A stretch of 32,580 bases of DNA from Synergistaceae bacterium (GCA_031270375.1 JAISXR010000028.1:1-32580); one strand, 5' to 3'; numbered from the stretch's first letter, positions 17,255 to 26,004 are shown. A program made the numbers and translations. Notes: generated by a model not told the origin, from the sequence alone.

Positions 17255-18244
17255 ATGGCGAGACCTGTAACGATATTCACCGGCCAGTGGGCCGACCTCA
17301 CGTTCGAGACAGTTTGCGCGAAAATGTCGGAGTTCGGTTATGACGGACTGGAGATATGCACCTGGGGAGATCACATGGACGTCCGCAAGGCCGCGACAGA
17401 TACGGAGTACGCCGCCGAACGGAAAAATCTGCTCGCCAAATACAAGCTCGGATGCTGGGCGATTGGGGCGCATCTGCCCGGACAGTGCGTGGCGTCGCTC
17501 TACGACCCTCGCTATGACGGTTTCACCCCTCCGGGGCGCGGAGGCTCGGAGGAAAATATGCGGGCTTGGGCCGTGGAAGAGATGAAATTCACGGCAAAAG
17601 CGGCGAAAAACATGGGAGTAAAAGTAGTAACCGGCTTCGTGGGTTCGCCGCTCTGGAACTACTGGTACTCTTTCCCGCAGACCTCGCGGGAGCAGGTCGA
17701 CCAGGCGTTCCAAACAGTAGTCGATCTGTGGAACCCCATCCTCGACGTGTTCGACGAGTGCGGCGTGAAATTCGCCCTCGAAGTCCATCCGACGGAAATA
17801 GCGTTCGACTACTACTCATCGAAAAAACTTCTGGACGCGTTCGGCCATCGTCCGACATTCGGGTTCAATTTCGACCCGAGTCATCTGTTCTGGCAGGGAC
17901 TGAATCCGGCGCTCTTCCTGCGCGATTTCGGCGACAGGATATATCACGTCCACATGAAGGACGTGGCGGTCACTCTGGACGGCAGAGCTGGGATACTCGG
18001 CAGCCATATTGAATTCGGCGATCTGCGCAGAGGATGGAACTTCCGCTCTCTCGGTCACGGACATGTGAACTTCGAGGAGATAATACGCGAGCTCAACGCG
18101 ATTGATTATCAGGGCCCGCTCTCCGTCGAATGGGAGGACAGCGGGATGGAGCGCGAGTTCGGAGCGAAGGAAGCCTGCGCTTTCGTCCGCCGCGTGGATT
18201 TCGCTCCCTCGAACGTCGCCTTCGACGCCGCGCTGAAAAAATAA
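17255..18244 (+). CDS. Sugar phosphate isomerase/epimerase (xylose isomerase-like TIM barrel)
   Basis: FGYDGLEICTWGDHMD, GVKFALEVHPTEIAFDY, FGFNFDPSHLFWQG, IYHVHMKD, GPLSVEWEDSGMEREFGAKEA. Confidence 0.9.
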   Translation: MARPVTIFTGQWADLTFETVCAKMSEFGYDGLEICTWGDHMDVRKAATDTEYAAERKNLLAKYKLGCWAIGAHLPGQCVASLYDPRYDGFTPPGRGGSEENMRAWAVEEMKFTAKAAKNMGVKVVTGFVGSPLWNYWYSFPQTSREQVDQAFQTVVDLWNPILDVFDECGVKFALEVHPTEIAFDYYSSKKLLDAFGHRPTFGFNFDPSHLFWQGLNPALFLRDFGDRIYHVHMKDVAVTLDGRAGILGSHIEFGDLRRGWNFRSLGHGHVNFEEIIRELNAIDYQGPLSVEWEDSGMEREFGAKEACAFVRRVDFAPSNVAFDAALKK

Positions 18245-18264
18245 CGCGTTTGGCTCTTTTTTCC

Positions 18265-18302
18265 AAAATTTCTTTCCCCCGAATGGGGGAAAGAAATTTT
18301 TT
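18265..18302 (+). terminator. Strong rho-independent-type terminator hairpin at the end of the sugar operon
   Basis: AAAATTTCTTTCCCCC (18265-18280), GAAT loop, GGGGGAAAGAAATTTT (18285-18300), a perfect 16-bp stem with flanking A/T runs. Confidence 0.85.
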
Positions 18303-18420
18303 GAGAGGTCCATTTACCCTTCAGGTTCCCGACAATAAATCAGCTTTCTCAGGTTCCGGCGGATATCGATCCTTTCGATGCTCAAAAATATCCTATTATG
18401 AGGAATGATATCCTCAAAAC

Positions 18421-18449
18421 TTGCCAATTTTGAGGAATTAAAGTATATT
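18421..18449 (+). promoter_or_regulatory. Putative sigma70-type promoter of the plus-strand DUF4143 ATPase, within an inverted repeat
   Basis: TTGCCA (18421-18426), 17-bp spacer, TATATT (18444-18449); TCCTCAAAA (18411-18419) and TTTTGAGGA (18428-18436) flank the -35. Confidence 0.55.
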
Positions 18450-18455
18450 TGCGTC

Positions 18456-19634
18456 ATGTTGATTGACGATAAATCCTTTATTAAACGCCACTATCAGGAT
18501 TTAAGCCGGCAAATCTGGCGCAACAGGGCTTTGATTCTCCTGGGGCCAAGACGCGCCGGTAAAACTACCCTGCTCACCAACTATCTAAAAACCCTCCCCG
18601 AGGGCAGCTATTTTTTGGGCGATGGCGGTGAATTTTCTTTACAGGAAATTTTCAGTTCCAGAAGTCTGACTAAAATGCGTCAATCTTTGCCGGCTGGGGT
18701 GAAGACTCTGGCGCTGGATGAGGCGCAACAAATTCCCCACATCGGCGAAAGCATAAAACTCCTGGTGGATCATGAAAGCGATTTGCAAATCATTCTCACC
18801 GGTTCGGCGAGTTTCGCTCTAGCGGGTCAAATAGGCGAACCGCTGGTGGGCAGGCAGATTACGCTGTCGATTTTGCCCGTGGCCCAGATGGAGTTGGCGC
18901 AAAATTTAACGCCGATTGCCCTCCGGGAACGATTGCCCGATTTTTTAGTCTACGGCGCGTACCCTGAAGTTCTGACCACGCCGGATTTGTCCGGCAAAAA
19001 GCGAATTTTACAAGAGCTTGTGAACTCGTATTTGCTCAAAGACATTTTGGAATTCGAGCGCGTCAAAAATTCACGCGTGATTTTCAGGCTTTTACAGCTT
19101 TTGGCGTTTCAAGTAAGCGGTCAGGTCTCGCTCAGGGAACTGAGCAATAATTTGGATTTGGACTATAAGACAGTGGACCGCTACCTCGATCTTTTGGAAA
19201 AATGTTTCATTGTCAAGCGCCTTGGCGGTTTTTCACGCAACTTGCGCAAGGAGATCCACAAAAAAGCCAAATATTTTTTTTTCGATAACGGCGTGATGAA
19301 CGCGGTCACAGCGAACTTTAACGATTTATCATTGCGGGCCGACGTTGGACAGCTTTGGGAGAATTGGCTCATGATGGAACGCTTTAAACGCCGAATGCTG
19401 CTGGGGGAATACGCAAACGAATATTTTTGGCGCACCTGGGATGGACAGGAAGTCGATTTAGTGGAGGAACGGGACGGCAAGCTCTACGGATTTGAATTCA
19501 AATACCAAAAGAAGGCGCGCCCTGTTGCCGCGTGGCTGGAGGCTTATCCCGGGCAGGCGAGCTGGACGTTGGTAAATAGGGATAACTATTTGGATTTCTT
19601 GGGAGTGACTGCGGACGCAAAGGGCGATCAATGA
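18456..19634 (+). CDS. AAA+ ATPase with DUF4143 / PD-(D/E)XK-like C-terminus
   Basis: Walker A GPRRAGKTTLL, ALDEAQQIP, ILTGSASFAL sensor-like motif, DYKTVDRYLDLLEKCFIVKRL, EVDLVEERDGKLYGFEFKYQK. The ATG at 18456 is preferred over 18405. Confidence 0.88.
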   Translation: MLIDDKSFIKRHYQDLSRQIWRNRALILLGPRRAGKTTLLTNYLKTLPEGSYFLGDGGEFSLQEIFSSRSLTKMRQSLPAGVKTLALDEAQQIPHIGESIKLLVDHESDLQIILTGSASFALAGQIGEPLVGRQITLSILPVAQMELAQNLTPIALRERLPDFLVYGAYPEVLTTPDLSGKKRILQELVNSYLLKDILEFERVKNSRVIFRLLQLLAFQVSGQVSLRELSNNLDLDYKTVDRYLDLLEKCFIVKRLGGFSRNLRKEIHKKAKYFFFDNGVMNAVTANFNDLSLRADVGQLWENWLMMERFKRRMLLGEYANEYFWRTWDGQEVDLVEERDGKLYGFEFKYQKKARPVAAWLEAYPGQASWTLVNRDNYLDFLGVTADAKGDQ

Positions 19635-19646
19635 GGCTATGTTTCG

Positions 19647-20873
19647 CTATATCAGGTTCACCGGGATGAAACTGTCAATCGCGCTGATTGGCGTGACTTG
19701 CCCGCACATGCATAGGATTCCTCCTGCGCCGCGTTCCGCGGTCGTTTTTGCGAGTACGTCAAACTTTTTTATCTCCCGGCGGTCGGGGTTCGCGGATTTT
19801 TTGATTTCAAACGGGTGAATCGAGGTTCCGCGCTCGACAAAGATGTCGATCTCATGTGCGTTGGAATCGCGATAGTAATACAGGTTTGCTTTCGTTTCGG
19901 CGTAGGCATAATTTTTCAAGAGTTCCGTGACGACAAAATTCTCGAAAAAATGACCGCTTGCGGCGCCGTTCATCAGTGTTTCCGGCGAGAGCCACATCGA
20001 CAGATGCGCGGCAAGTCCAGTGTCCAAAAAGTACAGTTTCGGCGTTTTGCTCAAGCGTTTCAGCGCGTTGTTCGAGTACGGGCGGAGCAAATAGACAATT
20101 CCCATTCCCTCTAAAAGCCGAAGCCATGTTTTAGCGGTCGGTTCGGCGATTTCCGCCGCTTCCGCAAGCGTTTTGTACGACATCTGTTCACCGACAAGCG
20201 AGGCGCACGCGGCAAGAAACCTGCCAAACGCGCTTAAATCCGTTATGCCGCCCAGTTCAGCCACGTCGCGCATTAAATATGTACCCACATAGGCGTTAAA
20301 GTATTCCTGATGCTGTTCCGCGTCAGTGCCAAGCAGTTGCGGCATACCACCGCGCCAAATGTGATTGAAAACATCCGCTATATCGGCAACCCTCGCGGTC
20401 TTCTGGCGCGCAATGAGCGTATCGAACGAAAAGTCCAATTCGTTGTCAAAATGAACTCCATCCTTTTCGCGCTTCGTGAGACTGTATAGTTCGAGCACTC
20501 CAATGCGTCCGGCAAGCGATTCCCTCACGTTTTTCATCATCTGAAACTGCTGCGAACCTGTCAGCCAAAACATTCCGCGGGCATCGCCGCCGTCGCACAA
20601 AACCTTGATTTGCGTGAACAACTGCGGCGCGTACTGCACCTCGTCGATGATCATAGGCGGTTTATATGTCTGAAAGAACAGCTCCGGCTCAGTCTGAGCC
20701 AACGTCCGGGCCATCATACTGTCAAGGCTGACGTATGTGCGGTTCTGCTTCTCGGCAAGCCGTTTGAGCATAGTCGTCTTTCCGACTTGCCGCGCCCCGG
20801 TGACAAGCACGGCCTTGAAAAAACCGCTCATTTTGAGAAACTTTCGCTCCAACTCTCTCGCGATGTATGCCAT
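19647..20873 (-). CDS. AAA+ ATPase with DUF4143 / PD-(D/E)XK-like C-terminus
   Basis: Walker A GARQVGKTTML, MIIDEVQYAPQLF, WLTGSQQFQMMKNVRESLAGRIGVLEL, AEPTAKTWLRLLEGMGIVYLL, HEIDIFVERGTSIHPFEIKKS. The ATG at 20873 has GAGG upstream. Confidence 0.92.
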   Translation of the reverse strand: MAYIARELERKFLKMSGFFKAVLVTGARQVGKTTMLKRLAEKQNRTYVSLDSMMARTLAQTEPELFFQTYKPPMIIDEVQYAPQLFTQIKVLCDGGDARGMFWLTGSQQFQMMKNVRESLAGRIGVLELYSLTKREKDGVHFDNELDFSFDTLIARQKTARVADIADVFNHIWRGGMPQLLGTDAEQHQEYFNAYVGTYLMRDVAELGGITDLSAFGRFLAACASLVGEQMSYKTLAEAAEIAEPTAKTWLRLLEGMGIVYLLRPYSNNALKRLSKTPKLYFLDTGLAAHLSMWLSPETLMNGAASGHFFENFVVTELLKNYAYAETKANLYYYRDSNAHEIDIFVERGTSIHPFEIKKSANPDRREIKKFDVLAKTTAERGAGGILCMCGQVTPISAIDSFIPVNLI

Positions 20874-20887
20874 AACGCGCCTCATAA

Positions 20888-20923
20888 TTATGATAAAATA
20901 ATATTGATCTTATTTTATCATAA
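20888..20923. promoter_or_regulatory. Perfect AT-rich palindrome (14-bp arms, 8-bp centre) upstream of the minus-strand DUF4143 gene
   Basis: TTATGATAAAATAA (20888-20901), TATTGATC, TTATTTTATCATAA (20910-20923). Confidence 0.7.
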
Positions 20924-20948
20924 CGATTCGTTGTCGAGAGACGGCGTG

Positions 20949-21803
20949 TTATTTCGCCTTTCCGGCAAATATATATCCCCCGGGGTTTTCGGGATCAATC
21001 GAGATGTCCCCTATTCCCGGATACGCCACGTGCATTCCGGCGATCGGGATTTTATTCTCGGCCGCGTATTTCAGCACAGCCTGCCTCACTTTCGCTGCGG
21101 CGGCCGGATCGGAGTCGTATGTCACCGATACTCCGGGGCGCGGCATCTGGATTGCCATGGCATGTGTCAGGTCGCCCCATATGAGGAGCTTTTCGCCGCG
21201 CGACTCGAACAGGAACATCGTGTGTCCGGGGGTGTGTCCGTAAGCCTCTATCGCGTACACGCCCGGCAGTATCTCCGTTCCGCCGGCTTCCAGTGCGCCT
21301 GGGGTTATGGTTTCATGGCTGTCTTTATACGAGGCGAGATGTTTTCTCAAATCGGCGGACCAACTATATTCGCGTTTCGCGACGATGACTTTGGCGTTTT
21401 TATATACGGCCGCGCCGTCTTTCGTGAGGCCGCTTATATGGTCGCCGTGAGCGTGCGTGACGAGCACTGTTTTTATGTCATCGTCTGCCGCGCCGAGGGA
21501 TTTCAGATGACGCCCTATCTCCCTGCCGAATCCCGTGTCGACCAGCATAGCGCCATCCGGGGACTGCACGAGGTAAGCCGCCACGGCCAACGGATACTGG
21601 CCGCTCGGGATGAATTTCGCGATATCCTCCGGCGAAGCGCCGATCAGGATATCAAGACCGCTCTCGCGTTGCGCCTCCGACAACATGCTGATTTTGAAAT
21701 CTCCGACGGCCACGGAAAAAATCTCGCCGTCCCCCGCCCGAGCCGCGTTTTTGCACCCAAGGACCAGCAACACAGCCAACAATACAATTGCCGAAAATCT
21801 CAT
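20949..21803 (-). CDS. Secreted or lipoprotein MBL-fold metallohydrolase
   Basis: MRFSAIVLLAVLLVLGCKNAARAGDGE lipobox-like signal; LVTHAHGDHISGL (HxHxDH), YGHTPGHTMFLFE, LIWGDLTHA; AGGAGG SD upstream of 21803. Confidence 0.9.
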   Translation of the reverse strand: MRFSAIVLLAVLLVLGCKNAARAGDGEIFSVAVGDFKISMLSEAQRESGLDILIGASPEDIAKFIPSGQYPLAVAAYLVQSPDGAMLVDTGFGREIGRHLKSLGAADDDIKTVLVTHAHGDHISGLTKDGAAVYKNAKVIVAKREYSWSADLRKHLASYKDSHETITPGALEAGGTEILPGVYAIEAYGHTPGHTMFLFESRGEKLLIWGDLTHAMAIQMPRPGVSVTYDSDPAAAAKVRQAVLKYAAENKIPIAGMHVAYPGIGDISIDPENPGGYIFAGKAK

Positions 21804-21814
21804 CGTAACGCCTC

Positions 21815-22354
21815 CTATCTCATCGCGCAAAAACCCTCCGCGCATTCCCACCTTGTTATTCGTTCGGACATCCAGTCGGATGCCGGATGAAAACCGGTTC
21901 CCAGATACGACGCAATTTGCAGATGAATACACTTAACAGTGGGACGCTCCGAGAGGGCGGTTCCGCCTACGCCGCCAAGCCTCAGCACATCGAACCGGCG
22001 CCGTGCGTAGCGCCTCGCGAAATTTTTTCTCTCCGTCCGCATTACGGCTATTCTCAACTTGGCAAGGAACAAATTGAAGCGTCTCCACTCGCCGATGCGC
22101 GACTCAAGCAAATTTTCCATCGACCGCACACCATTTTCGGCCTCCAGCCGTGCGGCTGTACGCATCAGAAACGGACACGACAGCCAGTACGTTGTCGGGA
22201 ACGGTCTCGATTTTTTTTCGGCGGCACACATCAACACTTGCGGGGCGCCACATTTACATCTGCGCGGCGTCCCGAGAATTATTTCGTATGAAGGGTTGCG
22301 CACCGCACCGCCGCACTCGATAAAACCACGGTCTTTTCGGGTGAAAAGACTCAA
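21815..22354 (-). CDS. DUF501-family protein
   Basis: ILGTPRRCKCGAPQVLMCAAEKKSRPFPTTYWLSCPFLMRTAARLEAENGVRSMENLL matches the DUF501 pattern as remembered; TTG start likely. Confidence 0.75.
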   Translation of the reverse strand: MSLFTRKDRGFIECGGAVRNPSYEIILGTPRRCKCGAPQVLMCAAEKKSRPFPTTYWLSCPFLMRTAARLEAENGVRSMENLLESRIGEWRRFNLFLAKLRIAVMRTERKNFARRYARRRFDVLRLGGVGGTALSERPTVKCIHLQIASYLGTGFHPASDWMSERITRWECAEGFCAMR

Positions 22355-22384
22355 GAGCCCTCTGCCATGCGGTTCAACCGGCCG

Positions 22385-22789
22385 TTATTTTTTGCCGGGG
22401 CGTCTCTTTCCGCCCCTTGAATCCTTTATTTTGTTGTTGAGATCGGCGATTTTTTCGTCGCTCTGTTTCATAAAAAACGTGAGTTTTTTCTCAAAATCCT
22501 CCTCGCGGCGGACAGGTTTTTGCTCTCTTACCTGGAGCGCCTTTATCGAAAGGTCTATTCTGCCCTTGTCGTCAATTTTGATGACCTTGGCCGTTACCTG
22601 CTGGGAGAGTGTCAGAACATCTCCAACATTCTTCACGAAGTTGTAGGACAGTTCCGAAATATGGATCATCGCTTTCTGGCCGTTTCCCAATCTTACGAAT
22701 GCCCCATAGATGGTGATATGTTCCACCGTCCCGTTCACGACATCACCTACACCGACTGCCGAGGCGTCCGCTGTTTTCTCTTCCCCCAT
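22385..22789 (-). CDS. S1 RNA-binding domain protein
   Basis: GDVVNGTVEHITIYGAFVRLGNGQKAMIHISELSYNFVKNVGDVLTLSQQVTAKVIKIDDKGRIDLSIKA is a complete S1 motif. Confidence 0.92.
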   Translation of the reverse strand: MGEEKTADASAVGVGDVVNGTVEHITIYGAFVRLGNGQKAMIHISELSYNFVKNVGDVLTLSQQVTAKVIKIDDKGRIDLSIKALQVREQKPVRREEDFEKKLTFFMKQSDEKIADLNNKIKDSRGGKRRPGKK

Positions 22790-22865
22790 AGGTAAGTCTT
22801 ACCTCCAATTTTTTTATTTATTTATTTCTATCCCAAGGAAGCTATGCGCTTCCGCAAAGGCTATA

Positions 22866-23486
22866 TCAGCCGATTTTTTTGTCCGCCGGCAGCCACATCC
22901 ATTTAAGAGGTTCTCCGCCGCCGAACACACGAAGCAGTAACAAATGGCTCTTTTCTCCCATTTTTACACGTTTATTATCATACCAGAATAAAAGATTTCC
23001 GCTAGCCTTGTCGAGCGCGCTTTTCGTCACTTTTTCTTGAAAAATGGGTGAGTACAGGGCCAGCAGGGTAGCGCGCTCGAATTTCGGCGGTTTTTTCAGA
23101 TAAGTGACGCGGTTCCGTCTCGTCGAAGGGGTCCTATGCATGAGCGCCATCCCGTGACGCGGAGATGCCCTGCGTTTTAAGTTGAACTTCCACCTCTTGA
23201 CTTCCAATTTACGCGCATGTCCGAAACTCATGCCTTCCGTGCCCAATTTTTTCATAATTTTGCCGCCGAACAGCGCACCGGCGCTCTTGGCCCGAGTTTT
23301 CTTCCATTGGACAAACATGGCCGCGTTCACGCGGGGCTCTGTCCTGAGAGATTTTACCTCCACTCCGCGAAAGTGCGTATCTATACGCGCGGGCTTGGCC
23401 CTGCGAATATCGCCCAAACTCCTGACGATGATCCGCCCCAGAAAAATTCGCGATAATTTTTGAGCGATTTCGGAAAACAGCGCCAT
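22866..23486 (-). CDS. Highly basic hypothetical protein
   Basis: Open 206-aa frame whose ATG directly follows the TAG of the upstream gene; rich in Lys/Arg; no family recognised. Confidence 0.65.
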   Translation of the reverse strand: MALFSEIAQKLSRIFLGRIIVRSLGDIRRAKPARIDTHFRGVEVKSLRTEPRVNAAMFVQWKKTRAKSAGALFGGKIMKKLGTEGMSFGHARKLEVKRWKFNLKRRASPRHGMALMHRTPSTRRNRVTYLKKPPKFERATLLALYSPIFQEKVTKSALDKASGNLLFWYDNKRVKMGEKSHLLLLRVFGGGEPLKWMWLPADKKIG

Positions 23487-24044
23487 CTACTGCCTGGATT
23501 CCGATTCGGACACGGTCTCAAGGGCGCGCGCGACGCGGGAAAACGGCTCCATCAGCTCCATCCCTTCCGCCGAAGACGTCAGAAGTTGCGCCAATTGGCT
23601 TATCTTCGGAATGTTATCCTGGGACACAGTGAGCCGCAATGGCGCGCTGATGTTATCGGCCTGAAGCATGAACACGCCCGATTCGCCAGTGGGCTCACAC
23701 TGGCCGCTCTGCTCCATCGGCGACCGCGACGACGTGGCGATCGCGACGGCGGGGAATTTCGAAATTTTCTGAACTGGGGCGATGATGGCCTCGTCGGTCA
23801 CAAGCCACAGCGATGGCTTGGCTTCCACGGCTCCCAGGAGGTTGTCCAGGATGATATCCTCCTTTAGATATATGTCCAAAGCACTGCCGTATAGTACACG
23901 TTCCAGTTTCGTGGGGCGCACCGGCTCCGTGTAACGAAAGTCGGTCGGTATGCCTCTCGAATCCGTGACCAGGGCGGCCCCCCTGAAATAGTTTTCCTGT
24001 GAATCAATCGTTATATATCCCAGCAACAATCTAATATTGTCCAT
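23487..24044 (-). CDS. Hypothetical protein in the flagellar/chemotaxis neighbourhood
   Basis: Open frame co-directional with its neighbours (MDNIRLLLGYITIDSQENYFRGAALVTDSRGIPTDFRYTEPVRPTKLERVLYG...); no family recognised with confidence. Confidence 0.75.
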   Translation of the reverse strand: MDNIRLLLGYITIDSQENYFRGAALVTDSRGIPTDFRYTEPVRPTKLERVLYGSALDIYLKEDIILDNLLGAVEAKPSLWLVTDEAIIAPVQKISKFPAVAIATSSRSPMEQSGQCEPTGESGVFMLQADNISAPLRLTVSQDNIPKISQLAQLLTSSAEGMELMEPFSRVARALETVSESESRQ

Positions 24045-24079
24045 GCTTTATCACACTCTCCCGCGCTTTCCAGCGCATG

Positions 24080-24388
24080 TTACGCCAGAAAATTCAAACC
24101 GCCTCCGCTCGTTCCATCGCCGGACTTGGACTCTTCCTCGGGATGCTCATCTTTCTTCCGCTTTTTTCCGCGGTCGCCCCTGTTTTTTTCGGACTCTCTA
24201 TCGCGAATTTTCACCTCTCCATCGGCCTCCGGCATTTTCTGCACTTTTTGGGCCTGTGCCTGATTGTGTTTTATCAGTTCGTTCTGCTGCATGGCCTGAG
24301 CCATATGCGTATCGGGGTCGTTCTGCGTCTGGTGCGCCTTTTGGTCAACGGTATAAAGCGACATGCTCGACTCTATCGGACGAATCAT
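24080..24388 (-). CDS. Small hydrophilic hypothetical protein
   Basis: 102-aa charged, Gln/Lys/Glu-rich frame, co-directional between neighbours. Confidence 0.6.
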   Translation of the reverse strand: MIRPIESSMSLYTVDQKAHQTQNDPDTHMAQAMQQNELIKHNQAQAQKVQKMPEADGEVKIRDRESEKNRGDRGKKRKKDEHPEEESKSGDGTSGGGLNFLA

Positions 24389-24420
24389 CTCTTCGCCTCC
24401 TCATGACCGAAATACCTTCT

Positions 24421-26004
24421 TCACTCGAAAGACTTTATCCTGATCTCGCCTTCCTCGTAGACGAATTTCGTGAACTTCAATGTCTCCCTTACGATATACC
24501 GGACTCCGCGTATGGTAATCGTCACCCCCGGATGACAGACGTTTTTGACGCGCACGCGTCCGGTTGATTTATTTTTTTCCATCTCGTTCGCCAACTCCGA
24601 AAGCCTTCGTCGCGTGGCGTCGTGTTGGGCCTTTATCTGGAATTTCGCCTTGGTCGTGCGGGCGAGTATCTCCTGTTTGTCCTCCGTCAACTGTCCGCTC
24701 TGTTGGAGGGATTTCAGAAAATTGATGTTCGCTTCGAGTTTATCGAGCTGATCCTCGAATTGCTTCAGGTTTTCATCGGCGCGTTTCCTCTCTTCGGCTA
24801 GTTCCGGAAGTTCACCGACTACCACTTCGGTTCTGGTACCCATCTCGCTTCCGAGAATCTCGCACAGAACTTCGCTTCCTGCCCGTATCGTCCCGCCCAC
24901 TATCTGCCCTTTTTTGCTGCCTATCGTCACCACTTCGCCCCGCGCCCCTATGTCGCAGTGAAGGATGGCTTCCGCTACGGCAATGTTACCGCCCGACCTC
25001 ACCTTCGCCTGATCTATGTAACCCGCGTTGACGTCGCCCTTGGAGACGAGCGTCGCTTTCCCGGTGCCGCGGACGCCGATCTTTATCGTCATGTTTCCCT
25101 CCGATTTCAGCTCGGCCCCCTCCACTACGCCATCCACCAGAAGATCGCTGCCGGAATTGACCTCGAAACCCTCCCTCACGCTGCCATGCACCATCACGGC
25201 GCCTATGAAGTCGATGTTGCCGACGCTGTAATCGACATCTCCTCTTACCTCGAATATCTGGTTGACGGATAATTTTCCGTCCCTGATGATGACATTGCCG
25301 TCGAATGCGGCGTAAAGGTGCAGACGGTCCTCCGAGAGCATAGTGCCCTTTCCCGACGGTAAATTCTTGTCCTTGCCGTTATACGCCGGGATTCTCTTGC
25401 CCATGATGCTCGTCCCGTCCCTGCCCAGGACGAGCGGTTTTTTCTCGGCGATTTCCTGCCCCTGAATGACATTGATGACCGAACCCAATTCCTTCATGTC
25501 GACCTTGTCGCCGACCGGCCTGGGCTTCAGGACGTTGAGGTCTATCTTGTAGTCTATCATAGCGTCACGCCCGTTTCCCGGGGCGTCGCCCCTGGCCGTG
25601 ACGACCCATTGTCTGGCGATTGGGGCGGTTATCATCTCTTTTATGACGGCCTCGTCGTGCCCATAAACGACGCCGTGCGCGTTCATGAGACCTTTCACGT
25701 TTTCGACCGTCGGCATCGCCTTGCCGCCCGAAGGGGGAATCAGCCACATCTCGCAAGTGAGCACGTCTTCGGATATCTTTATCCTGAAATCCGCCTCGCG
25801 CTCCGCCTCTTTGTGGGGGGCGGCGACGCGAACCGGCGTTCCTTGTTTATTTTCAAGTGCGTATCTCACCGCGTCACCGTCATAGTCAGTGACGCCGTGT
25901 TCCTTGAGGGCGCTCACCACTTTACCGGTCGAAGCGGTGCTGTCAGGCGCCACGACGAGAAAAACACCGTCTCCCGTCATGTTCAGTTCAAATCCTCCGT
26001 CCAT
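24421..26004 (-). CDS. DUF342 / FapA-domain polymerisation-type protein
   Basis: GTSIMGKRIPAYNGKDKNLPSGKGTMLSEDRLHLYAAFDGNVIIRDGKLSVNQIFEVRGDVDYSVGNIDFIGAVMVHGSVREGFEV is the FapA signature; GGAGG before the ATG at 26004. Confidence 0.92.
   Translation of the reverse strand: MDGGFELNMTGDGVFLVVAPDSTASTGKVVSALKEHGVTDYDGDAVRYALENKQGTPVRVAAPHKEAEREADFRIKISEDVLTCEMWLIPPSGGKAMPTVENVKGLMNAHGVVYGHDEAVIKEMITAPIARQWVVTARGDAPGNGRDAMIDYKIDLNVLKPRPVGDKVDMKELGSVINVIQGQEIAEKKPLVLGRDGTSIMGKRIPAYNGKDKNLPSGKGTMLSEDRLHLYAAFDGNVIIRDGKLSVNQIFEVRGDVDYSVGNIDFIGAVMVHGSVREGFEVNSGSDLLVDGVVEGAELKSEGNMTIKIGVRGTGKATLVSKGDVNAGYIDQAKVRSGGNIAVAEAILHCDIGARGEVVTIGSKKGQIVGGTIRAGSEVLCEILGSEMGTRTEVVVGELPELAEERKRADENLKQFEDQLDKLEANINFLKSLQQSGQLTEDKQEILARTTKAKFQIKAQHDATRRRLSELANEMEKNKSTGRVRVKNVCHPGVTITIRGVRYIVRETLKFTKFVYEEGEIRIKSFE

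Noticed and set aside
20610-21890. Plus-strand 426-aa ORF
   Set aside because: It runs antisense across the start of the DUF4143 ATPase, the palindrome and the MBL gene, both of which have clear family motifs. Its protein is Arg/His-rich with no recognisable motif, as expected of a shadow frame.
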